Part shown: one piece after another, positions 37,098 to 45,649 of the stretch
Layout of the letters: every line of letters begins with the position of its first letter
Numbering within the stretch: the stretch's first letter is position 1
Source of the DNA: Acidobacteriota bacterium
GTDB lineage: Bacteria > Acidobacteriota > Thermoanaerobaculia > UBA5066 > Gp7-AA6
DNA length: 64,000 nt
Assembly: GCA_027307335.1 (NCBI GenBank)
Contig: DAHUXD010000051.1
Location: 56,884 to 120,883, forward strand
Direction of reading: 5' to 3'
Notes under the pieces: model-generated
Told to the model about the DNA's origin: nothing
Seen by the model: only the letters and a program-made list of their open reading frames with translations
The model's database searches: none
Program-made: the position numbers and the translations under genes

Positions 37098-38030
37098 CTA
37101 CTTCCCCAGAGGCATCACGAACTGCACGTAGAGCCCCTGGCCCTGGGCCGAGAACTTCGCCCCGTACTCCCAGAAGTACCGAAGGGTCAGCGCCCCCTGG
37201 AGGGCCGTCAGCTCGGGGCCGATCGAGTAGACCCTCGACTTGCCCAGCCGGGCGGCCAACGGCGCGTCGACGCCCGTGGTGTCGGTGGTCTGCCACTGCC
37301 CGTAACCGGCGATACCGGCCCAGCCGCTGAAAAGGCTGTCCTTGGCGCCCCAGTTGCGGCCGAGTCCGCCCATGAACGTGAAGGCGTTCCCGGTCGTCCA
37401 GTCCTGGTCCTTCTTCTGGCTGTTGATGTCGTAGAAGAGGGCCGCCGATCCGTGCCATTCGCGGTCCTTGTCGAAGTAGGCGGTCAGGCGGCCGGAGAGC
37501 TCGTTGGTCCACATGCCGAGCGACGTGTTCGTCGGGTCGCCCGGCGTGTAGCGGCCCGTCGGCGCGTAGAAAGCGTAGTGAAAGATGATGTCCGCGCCGC
37601 CGGGAGACAGGGGAAGCGGATCCTTGATGTGCCACCCGAGCTCGACCGGGACGATCCAGAGCTCCGAAAGCGCCAGGCCCGTCGAGCCGCTGAAGTCGCG
37701 GAGGCGCGGGAATTCGGCTCGAGTGTTGGCGAACGGCACCGCAGCCATGAACGCGTAGTTGGCGCCGAGAATCTTGTACGGCGAGACCCAGTTGATGAGC
37801 GGCCCGAAGATCTCCTGCGTGAGCCTGGGCCCGTGGATCGTGGCGTTGTCGAGCTTGATCTCGTCGGCCCAGTTGATGTCGCCGAACATCCCCACGTACA
37901 GCCCGGGGTCGGGCATCGTGCCGGCCTTCATGCCGAACTCGCCCTTGAGGATGAGCTGCTGCGCTCCGGCCCACGACGCGAACGCGAACAGTCCGAGCGC
38001 GACGAGTCCCGCCAGGAATTTCCGATTCAT
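37098..38030 (-). CDS. Outer-membrane transporter-like protein (MetA-pathway phenol-degradation family)
   Basis: Signal peptide; GWHIKDPLPLSPGGADIIFHYAFYAPTGRYTPGDPTNTSLGMWTNELSGRLTAYFD; C-terminal VQFVMPLGK. Confidence 0.75.
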   Translation of the reverse strand: MNRKFLAGLVALGLFAFASWAGAQQLILKGEFGMKAGTMPDPGLYVGMFGDINWADEIKLDNATIHGPRLTQEIFGPLINWVSPYKILGANYAFMAAVPFANTRAEFPRLRDFSGSTGLALSELWIVPVELGWHIKDPLPLSPGGADIIFHYAFYAPTGRYTPGDPTNTSLGMWTNELSGRLTAYFDKDREWHGSAALFYDINSQKKDQDWTTGNAFTFMGGLGRNWGAKDSLFSGWAGIAGYGQWQTTDTTGVDAPLAARLGKSRVYSIGPELTALQGALTLRYFWEYGAKFSAQGQGLYVQFVMPLGK

Positions 38031-38091
38031 AGATTCCTCTCTCGAAAGGAAACGATCGGCGGCCGAGCGCGCCCGGCCGCCGATCGATCGC

Positions 38092-38607
38092 TCAGGACTT
38101 GGCCGTTCCCGGCGGGAAGTTCTTCAGGATCTCCGCGATGGCCTGCGCGATCTGACCGTTGTCGCCGCCGCTGGTGCTCACCTGGTCCTGAGCCGCGCCG
38201 CGCCAGATCAGCTCGCCGGTCTTGGGGTTCGTCATCGTGACGACCAGGGTCCCGATCGGCACCGTCGACTGCGTGGCCTGCGCCATGCCGCCGCCGAACC
38301 GGCCGAATCCTCCCGTGCCCGTCGCGTTCCACTGCTTCTCGGCCTGAAGGACGACGTGCGTATTCACGATGACGTCGGGATTGGACGTGACGGCCTGCCA
38401 ACCCTTCGACTGGAGCTGACTCGTGACGTTGTCCTCGATGCGCTTCTGCGTGAACGTGTCGGGACTTCTCGTCCCTTCCGCCAGCTGGAACGTGTGCATC
38501 GACGACCAGTTGATCGTGTGGTCGTAGTCGACGTCCGTCTTCATCGTGGAACACGCCAGCGTCAGCGCGCCGGCAACGGCTCCGAGCACCAGGATCGTCT
38601 TTCTCAT
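38092..38607 (-). CDS. DUF4136 lipoprotein, copy 1
   Basis: ALTLACSTMKTDVDYDHTINWSSMHTFQLAEGTRSPDTFTQKRIEDNVTSQLQSKGW. Confidence 0.88.
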   Translation of the reverse strand: MRKTILVLGAVAGALTLACSTMKTDVDYDHTINWSSMHTFQLAEGTRSPDTFTQKRIEDNVTSQLQSKGWQAVTSNPDVIVNTHVVLQAEKQWNATGTGGFGRFGGGMAQATQSTVPIGTLVVTMTNPKTGELIWRGAAQDQVSTSGGDNGQIAQAIAEILKNFPPGTAKS

Positions 38608-38641
38608 GATCTCCTCTCTTTCGAAAACGAAACGCGAATCG

Positions 38642-39169
38642 CTATTTCGCCGGCTGCGGCGGGAAGTTCTTGAAGAGCGCCTGCATCGCCGCGTCGATCT
38701 GACCGCGGTCCGCTCCCGTCGAGGAGACCTGGTCCTGGGCGGTTCCGCGCCAGACCATCTCGCGGGTCTTCGGGTTGACCATGTCGACGATCAGGGTGCC
38801 GATGGGAATCGTCGTCTGCGTGGCGGTCGCCATGCCGCCGCCCATGCCTCCCCAGCCGCGATAGCCGAAGCCGCCCATGCTCGTCGCGTTCCACTGCTTC
38901 TCCGAAGACAGGACGACGTGGCTGTACACGAGGATGTCCGGGTTCGACGTGACCGGCTGCCATCCCTTCGCCGTCAGCTGCTGGGTGATGCCATCCTCGA
39001 TCCGCTTCTCGGTGAACGTCACCGGGTCCTTCGTGCCCTCCGCGATCTGGAAGGTGTGGAACTGCGACCAGTTGATGGTGTGGTCATAGTCCACGTTGGT
39101 CGTCATCGTCGAGCAGGCCAGGGTGAGCGCTCCGGCCAGCAGACCGAGAAGGGTAGCCGCCCGTTTCAT
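38642..39169 (-). CDS. DUF4136 lipoprotein, copy 2
   Basis: ALTLACSTMTTNVDYDHTINWSQFHTFQIAEGTKDPVTFTEKRIEDGITQQLTAKGW. Confidence 0.88.
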   Translation of the reverse strand: MKRAATLLGLLAGALTLACSTMTTNVDYDHTINWSQFHTFQIAEGTKDPVTFTEKRIEDGITQQLTAKGWQPVTSNPDILVYSHVVLSSEKQWNATSMGGFGYRGWGGMGGGMATATQTTIPIGTLIVDMVNPKTREMVWRGTAQDQVSSTGADRGQIDAAMQALFKNFPPQPAK

Positions 39170-39219
39170 GGTTCTCTCCTTATTCGGTGTGGGTCGCGCC
39201 GCTCATCTTATTTCAGGTC

Positions 39220-41823
39220 CTAGCGCCGGAATCCCCCGCCGCCGCGGAACCCGCCTCCGCCGCCCCAGCCGCCGCCGTGGAAGCCGCCCCAGCCGCCGCC
39301 GCCCATGGAGCCGCCGCCGAAGGAGCGATCCCCGCCTCCGCCGCCCCAGCCGCCGCCGCCCCACGAGTGGTCGCCCCAGCTGCTGCCGCCGAAGTTGTTC
39401 CAGTGGCTGTCGCCGGAGGAGCGCGCCTGGCTCATGTTGTCGAGGTCGTGGGAATAGGAGCTGTTCGTGAGTCCGCCCCAGCCGTTCGTGTTGTGGTTGT
39501 ACTGGCTCCAGCCGCCGCCGCTGTTCGAGTAGATGTTGCCGTCGTGGTCCGCATACACGTTGTTGCCCACGTGCGCGACGCCGCCCTGGTCCGTGTGGAA
39601 TCCGCCGACGTTGGTCGACTGGCCGCTCGCGTTCGTGACCGTGCCGCGGCCGCCCGAGATCGAATTGCCGGTGTACGCGTTGCCGGCGGTGCCATGCCAA
39701 CCCGACGCCGACGCGCCCGTCTTCGTGTCGTAGGCCGCGCCGCGGGTTCCCGAGGCGTAGTTGCCCGTGTAGGCGTTGCCGACCGCGCCGTGCTGGCCGG
39801 CCGTCGCGACGCCCGTGCGCGAGTTGTAGGCCGCGCCCTCGGTGCCGTGCCACGCGTTGCCGGTCCAGGCGTTGTAGCCGCCGCCGGACCGTGTCACGGC
39901 GCTCGTGTTGCCCCAGTGGCTGTAGACGTTGCCCGAGGACCACCGCGCGTAGCCGGGTCCCCAGACGGCGCCGCCGCCGTGGCCCCAGTACGCCGCGCCG
40001 TAGCCGCCGTACCAGGCGCCGCACGCGGCGCCCCAGCCCCAGCCGTAGTACCCCCAGCCGTATCCGCACATCGCCGCGCCCATCGCGAAGCCGCAGCCCA
40101 CGCCGAAAGCGAACGCCCACCCGCTCCACGGCGTGTAGGCGAGGCCGCAGCCCCAGCCGTACGTGACCGGCGGCCCGTACCAGACGCTGCCGATCCAGGG
40201 CGAGTAGACGTAGCCGGTGCCGTACACGACGACCCCGTCGGTGACGATGGCGCCCGTGTAGCCGGGCGTGTAGCCGACGTACACGACGTCCGGGGTCGAG
40301 CCGTACACCTGCACGTAGGTCAGGTAGTAGAGCGAGGACGAGGGCGGAATGGAATAGATCGAGGACGGAACCCACGCCGCGACGGTCCAGGGCCCGTTGA
40401 CCGAGGGCGACGAGAACCAGATGCCGCTCTGGCAGGCGAAGTAGGAGTACGGCGCCGTCATGATGATCGGGGTCGACGCGTTGACGACGTACTGCAGCGC
40501 CGGCGTCGTGCCCTCGATCGGCTTCATCTGCGGCGTCCCGTCGAACGTGATCGGCTTCGCGATCTGGGCCGAGCGCTGCACGGTCGCCGTCTGCGGGATC
40601 GTGTTCGCGACGACCGCCTCCTGCGCCTGCGGCGTTCCGGGCACCGACGCCTTCACGTTCTCCATGGGGCTGTCGTCCGGGATCTTCGCGAAGTCCGGCG
40701 GCAGGCTCGAGGCCGCCACGTAAGTCCATGGGCCTGCCGGGGACGGCGCGCTGAACCAGCGGCCGGAGATGAGCAGGTACGTGTTCTGGTTGTCGATGTC
40801 CTTGAAGACGCGTCCGGTGGTGTTCGTGACGTAAAGGAGCTGTGTTCCCGGAATCGCCTGGTAGTCCGCCGCGCCGCTCGTGACGATCAGCTCGGTCGGC
40901 TGCGTCTGCAAGTAGACGATCGGGATCGGCTTCGTCGCCAGCGACGGCTTCGGCGCGTTCTTGTCGGAGGCGGAGCCGCCCGTCATGGGATCGCCGTTGC
41001 CCGCCGCGAGGATCGCCTTGTACGCGGTGTCGAGGTCGGCCCTGACGCCGGAGCCCGGATCGGCCACGACCCACGGTCCCTGAATCGAGGGGGCCGTCAG
41101 CCAGCCGTCGAAGAGGTGGAAGTAGATCGCGCCCGACGGGTCCTGGAGCACGATCGCGCTCGTGTTGATCAGGCGCTGCTGCGACGTGCCGGCCTGCGGC
41201 TTCCAGACCGGCGCGCCGTCGATCAGAACGAGCACGGCGGGCACGTCGGAGAAGAGAATCTGCGGGGGCGCGTTGTTCAGGGGCTTCGATTCGCCGACCT
41301 TCTTCTGCTGCAGGATCCCCAGGTCCGCCTCCAGGCGGTCGAGGGCGATGGCCTTCGACTTCTTGCCCTCGCCGCTTCCCTGGAGCGCCGCCTGCCAGGC
41401 GGCCGCGCTCGCCGGCGCCGACGGGAAGCGGACGCGGGTGACGTTCAGGTCCTCGAGGAAGACGACCCGGTTGACCTTGTCGACGTCGGTGCGCGCCGTG
41501 AACCAGATCACGCCGAACGTCGGGTCCTTGGCGCCCGGCGGCTGGACCGAGACGGCGGCGTGCCCCTCGAGCGCGATGCCCGACCAGCTGTCGAGCTGCG
41601 GCTGGTAGATCAGGAAGGTCGTCAGGGCCGACCCGGCTCCGGTGACGACCCGGCGCGGCCAGGGATCGGGAGCGGACGCCGGCGACGTCGAGCCCGCCGT
41701 CGCGCCGGCGGCCGGCGGCGCCTGCGCGGCGTTTCCGGCCGGCGGCGTCTGCGCCGCCAGGCTCGCCGCCGACAGCGACGAGAGGACGAGACAGAGAGCG
41801 ACCGCAACCGACTTTCGCAGCAT
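39220..41823 (-). CDS. Large exported repeat protein; paralog of 9337..11883
   Basis: Signal peptide; GRWFSAPSPAGPWTYVA / GIWFSSPSVNGPWTVAA; repeats NAYTGNYASGTRG, NAYTGNSISGG; Gly/Trp-rich C-terminus. Confidence 0.75.
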   Translation of the reverse strand: MLRKSVAVALCLVLSSLSAASLAAQTPPAGNAAQAPPAAGATAGSTSPASAPDPWPRRVVTGAGSALTTFLIYQPQLDSWSGIALEGHAAVSVQPPGAKDPTFGVIWFTARTDVDKVNRVVFLEDLNVTRVRFPSAPASAAAWQAALQGSGEGKKSKAIALDRLEADLGILQQKKVGESKPLNNAPPQILFSDVPAVLVLIDGAPVWKPQAGTSQQRLINTSAIVLQDPSGAIYFHLFDGWLTAPSIQGPWVVADPGSGVRADLDTAYKAILAAGNGDPMTGGSASDKNAPKPSLATKPIPIVYLQTQPTELIVTSGAADYQAIPGTQLLYVTNTTGRVFKDIDNQNTYLLISGRWFSAPSPAGPWTYVAASSLPPDFAKIPDDSPMENVKASVPGTPQAQEAVVANTIPQTATVQRSAQIAKPITFDGTPQMKPIEGTTPALQYVVNASTPIIMTAPYSYFACQSGIWFSSPSVNGPWTVAAWVPSSIYSIPPSSSLYYLTYVQVYGSTPDVVYVGYTPGYTGAIVTDGVVVYGTGYVYSPWIGSVWYGPPVTYGWGCGLAYTPWSGWAFAFGVGCGFAMGAAMCGYGWGYYGWGWGAACGAWYGGYGAAYWGHGGGAVWGPGYARWSSGNVYSHWGNTSAVTRSGGGYNAWTGNAWHGTEGAAYNSRTGVATAGQHGAVGNAYTGNYASGTRGAAYDTKTGASASGWHGTAGNAYTGNSISGGRGTVTNASGQSTNVGGFHTDQGGVAHVGNNVYADHDGNIYSNSGGGWSQYNHNTNGWGGLTNSSYSHDLDNMSQARSSGDSHWNNFGGSSWGDHSWGGGGWGGGGGDRSFGGGSMGGGGWGGFHGGGWGGGGGFRGGGGFRR

Positions 41824-41866
41824 GTTCACGGGAGGCCTCCTCCGGGGAAAGCGCCGAAGCGCGAGG

Positions 41867-42466
41867 CTACTTCTTGCGCGTGTACTGGATCTCCATCATC
41901 TTGAAATTCTTGCCGTCCGGCGCCTTGCCCCACATCTCGATCGTGTGGTGATCGTTGTCGACGATCGTGATCTTCTGGTCGGTGGTCGTCACCTTCCCGG
42001 TCGCGGGGTCGCTCGTGGTCGCCTTCATCGTGATGACCTTGCCGGCGGCGTCGATCGTCCCGACCGAGGTCATGATCGCGGTCGAGCCCGTGTCCATCCA
42101 GGCGCCCTGGTACTTCTTCGTCACGTTGTCGTAGCCGGTATACCCGACGCCGTTGAAGGCCTCGCCGAGGAAGGTGCCCTCGTATTTCGTCTGCACGTAG
42201 CGGTCGCCGAGCACCCAGCTGTTGACTGACGTTCCCGCCGAGTCGTCGGGCGGCCGGGACGGGTCCATCCACATCCGCACCTTCGCGTCGAACGTGCCGA
42301 CGAGGGGCTCGAGCTTCTTCTGGCCGTCGCCGGGGGTCATGGCCTTCTGCCAGGCCTCCATGGCGGCCTTCTCGTCGGCCGCTTTCTTCTTGTCCTGGGC
42401 GGCGGCGGGGAGCGCGGCGGCGAGGGCGAGGATCGAGGCGAGCGCGAAGCGCGGGAGGGTCTTCAT
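41867..42466 (-). CDS. DUF1579 exported protein
   Basis: Signal peptide; EPLVGTFDAKVRMWMDPSRPPDDSAGTSVNSWVLGDRYVQTKYEGTFLGEAFNGVGYTGYDNVTKKYQGAWMDTGSTAIM. Confidence 0.88.
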   Translation of the reverse strand: MKTLPRFALASILALAAALPAAAQDKKKAADEKAAMEAWQKAMTPGDGQKKLEPLVGTFDAKVRMWMDPSRPPDDSAGTSVNSWVLGDRYVQTKYEGTFLGEAFNGVGYTGYDNVTKKYQGAWMDTGSTAIMTSVGTIDAAGKVITMKATTSDPATGKVTTTDQKITIVDNDHHTIEMWGKAPDGKNFKMMEIQYTRKK

Positions 42467-42515
42467 CCTCTTCTTCCTCCTGTTCGTGAAACCCGGGAAG
42501 TTTATCTCCGTTAGG

Positions 42516-43865
42516 ATGGAGATGATGAGTACGAGCCGTCTCGGCGCGATGTTTCTGGCGGCCGCCCTCCTCGGGGCCGCGCCCGCCACCCCGAGCAAGA
42601 GCGCTCTTCCGTGGATCGAGGACGACTACGGCCGCGCCCTGTCGGAGGCGAAGTCCAGGAAACTGCCGATCTTCGTCGACGCCTGGGCGCCCTGGTGACA
42701 CACGTGCCGCTCGATGAGGGCCTACGTCTTCACGGACCCGACCCTCACGCGGCGCGCCGGACAGTTCGTCTGGCTCTCGATCGACACGGAAAAGACGGGG
42801 AACGCGGAGTTCCTGAGGAAGTACCCCATCAAGGCCTGGCCCTCGTTCTACGTCATCGACCCCGCGCGGGAGACGATCGTCCTGCGCTGGGTCGGGGGCG
42901 CCACCGTCGCGGAGCTCGGCAAGCTCTTCGACGAGGGGCGGCGATCGGTGCGCGTCGGCGGCGCCACCGCCACGACGGCGCTCGCCCGGGCGGACGCGCT
43001 GTACTCCGAGGGCAAGTACACGGAGTCGATCCCCGGGTATGAAGAGGCGCTGAAGACGCTGCCGACGACCGCGCGCTCGTACCCGCGCGCCGTCGAGTCG
43101 CTCCTCTTCGCGTTCTCGTACTCGAAACAGCCGGCGCGATGCGTCGCGGTCGCCCGGGAGACGTACCCGCCGCTGCGCGGCTCGGTGGCGGGCGCGTCCG
43201 TCGCGGGCTCCGGCCTCGAGTGTGCGCTCAAGCTGCCTCCGAACGCGCCGGGCCGCGGCGACGCGATCGGCGCCTTCGAGAAGGACGTCCGAGCGATTCT
43301 CTCCGACCCCACGATCGTGCTCGCGGCCGACGACCGGTCCGCGCTCTACGGCTCGCTCGTGGACGCCCGCGAGGACGCGAAGGACGAGGCCGGCGCCCAT
43401 GCGACGGCGCTCGAGTGGGTCGCCGACCTCGACGCGGCCGAGCGCGCCGCGAAGACGCCCGAGCAGCGGACGGCGCTCGACCCGAACCGCCTCAACGCAT
43501 ACGAGGCCGCCGGCGAGATCGAGCGCGCGGTCCCCATGCTCCTGCGCTCGGAGAAGGACTTCCCCCAGGACTACAACCCGCCGGCGCGGCTCGCCCTCGT
43601 CTACCTGAAGCTCAAGCGCTACGACGACGCCCTCGCCGCGTCGGACCGGGCGCTCGAGCGCGTGTACGGGCCGAGGAAGCTCCGGGTCTTCGCCGTTCGC
43701 GCGGACATCGAGACGGCGATGGGCAACGGCGCCGCCGCGCGGAAGACGGTGGAGGATGCGCTCTCCTATGCCGAGGGGCTCCCGGAGGGCCAGCGCTCGG
43801 AGGCGGCCATCGCTTCGCTGAGAAAGCAGCTGGGCGAGTTCTCCGCCGCCGGTCATACGCCCTAG
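42516..43865 (+). CDS. Putative selenoprotein: exported thioredoxin-like domain with UxxC active site (Sec at UGA 42696-42698) plus C-terminal TPR-like region
   Basis: Frame 42516 reads ...RKLPIFVDAWAPW-TGA-HTCRSMRAYVFTDPTLTRRAGQFVWLSIDTEKTGNAEFLRKYPIKAWPSFYVIDP... The ORF track splits it into 42222..42698 and 42714..43865, which are in the same frame. Confidence 0.8.
42702..42727 (+). promoter_or_regulatory. Candidate bacterial SECIS hairpin immediately 3' of the in-frame UGA
   Basis: ACGT-GCC-(G)-CTC-[GAT]-GAG-GGC-(CT)-ACGT: 10 paired positions, small bulges, 3-nt loop beginning with G. Confidence 0.5.
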
Positions 43866-43897
43866 CGCGGCGCTTCCTGTTACCATCCGCGCCTGTC

Positions 43898-45649
43898 GTG
43901 CGCGTCCTCTCGGTGCTCCTGATCGCCCTCGCCGTCGCGCCGGCCGTCCGCGCGCAGGGCCCATCGGCGGCGCTCCAGACGCTCTTCGACGAGGAGTGGC
44001 AGTTCCGGCTGAAGGAGAACCCGCTCTTCGCGACGTATGCGGGCGACCACCGGTACGACGCCCTCCTTCCCTCGATGACGCCGGAGGACCTCGCCCGCCG
44101 GGCGGCGCACGATCGGGACACCCTCGCGAAACTGAAGGCGATCGACCGCGGCGCGCTGTCGCCCTCGGAGCGCGTCAGCGCCGACATGATGGCGCGCGAG
44201 CTCGCCGACTCCCTCTCCGACTACGAGTTCGGCGCCTACCGGATCCCGATCACCTCCGACAGCGGCTTCCACACGGACTTCGCCGACCTGCCCGACCGCA
44301 TGCCGTTCGCGACGACGAAGGATTACGAGAACTACATCGCGCGGCTCAACGCGTTCCCGCGCTACGTGGCGCAGGAGATCGCGCTCATGCGGGCGGGGCG
44401 GGACGCCGGTTTCACGGTGCCGCAGGTGGTCTTCGAGGGCTACGAGATCACGATGACGACGCACGTCGTCACCGATCCCTCGAAGAGCGTCTTCTTCGCG
44501 CCGTTCCGGAGGTTTCCGCCGGGCGTGCCGGAGGCCGAGCGCGCGCGGCTGACCGAGGCCGGGCGGCGCGCCGTGATGGACGGAGCGGTCCAGGGATACC
44601 GGACCCTCTTCGAGTTCATGCGCACGGACTACGTCCCCCGCGCGCGCGCGACCGTCGGCGCCTCGGCGATGCCGAAGGGCAAGGCGTACTACGCGTTCCT
44701 GGTGCGCCGCTACACGACGCTCGACGTCACGCCGGAGCAGGTGCACGAGCTCGGCCGGCAGGAGGTGCTCCGCATCCGCGCCGAGATGGACGCGGCGATC
44801 GCGAAGACCGGATTCCAGGGCAACTTCGAGGCGTTCCTGAACATGCTGCGGACCGACCCGCGCTTCTATCCGAAGTCGGGCGACGAGCTGCTGAAGGACG
44901 CCTCGTACATCGCGAAGCGGATGGACGGGAAGCTCCCGTCGATGTTCGGGAAGCTGCCGCGGCTGCCGTACGGCATCGCGCCGGTTCCCGACCACCTCGG
45001 TCCGAAGTACACCGGGGGCCGGTACATCCCCGCGCCGGTCGGCAGCACGCAGGCCGGCGAGTACTGGGTCAATACCTTCTTCCTCGACAAGCGGCCGCTC
45101 TACACGCTCGAGGCGCTGACGCTGCACGAGGCGGTGCCCGGGCATCACCTCCAGATCGCGCTCGCGCAGGAGATGACCGGGTTGCCCGAATTCCGTCGCT
45201 TCTCGGACGTCGGCGCGTTCGTCGAGGGGTGGGCGCTCTACGCCGAGCGGCTCGGTCTCGAGGCCGGCTTCTACACCGACCCGTACAGCGACTTCGGGCG
45301 GCTGACGTACGAGATGTGGCGGGCGTGCCGCCTCGTCGTCGACACGGGTCTCCACGCGATGGGGTGGACGCGCGCGGAGGCGATCGACTACCTGGAGGGC
45401 CACACCGCGCTCTCGACGCACGAGGTCCGGACGGAGATCGACCGGTACATCTCGTGGCCGGGCCAGGCGCTCTGCTACAAGATGGGCGAGCTGAAGATCC
45501 GGCAGCTGCGGCGCGAGGCCGAGGAGGCGCTCGGGCCGCGCTTCGATCTGCGCGCGTTCCACGACGTCGTGCTCGGCAACGGCGCCGTGCCGCTGCCGGT
45601 CCTCGAGGAGCAGGTGCGCGCCTGGGTGGCCGCGCGGAAAGCCGCATGA
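43898..45649 (+). CDS. DUF885 family exported protein (putative metallopeptidase-like)
   Basis: Signal-like N-terminus from GTG 43898; HEAVPGHHLQIALAQE and FVEGWALYAERLG. Confidence 0.92.
   Translation: MRVLSVLLIALAVAPAVRAQGPSAALQTLFDEEWQFRLKENPLFATYAGDHRYDALLPSMTPEDLARRAAHDRDTLAKLKAIDRGALSPSERVSADMMARELADSLSDYEFGAYRIPITSDSGFHTDFADLPDRMPFATTKDYENYIARLNAFPRYVAQEIALMRAGRDAGFTVPQVVFEGYEITMTTHVVTDPSKSVFFAPFRRFPPGVPEAERARLTEAGRRAVMDGAVQGYRTLFEFMRTDYVPRARATVGASAMPKGKAYYAFLVRRYTTLDVTPEQVHELGRQEVLRIRAEMDAAIAKTGFQGNFEAFLNMLRTDPRFYPKSGDELLKDASYIAKRMDGKLPSMFGKLPRLPYGIAPVPDHLGPKYTGGRYIPAPVGSTQAGEYWVNTFFLDKRPLYTLEALTLHEAVPGHHLQIALAQEMTGLPEFRRFSDVGAFVEGWALYAERLGLEAGFYTDPYSDFGRLTYEMWRACRLVVDTGLHAMGWTRAEAIDYLEGHTALSTHEVRTEIDRYISWPGQALCYKMGELKIRQLRREAEEALGPRFDLRAFHDVVLGNGAVPLPVLEEQVRAWVAARKAA

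Noticed and set aside
42222-42698. 158-aa ORF as an independent complete protein
   Set aside because: Its N-terminal half overlaps the divergent DUF1579 gene antisense. The real content begins at ATG 42516 and continues through the UGA.
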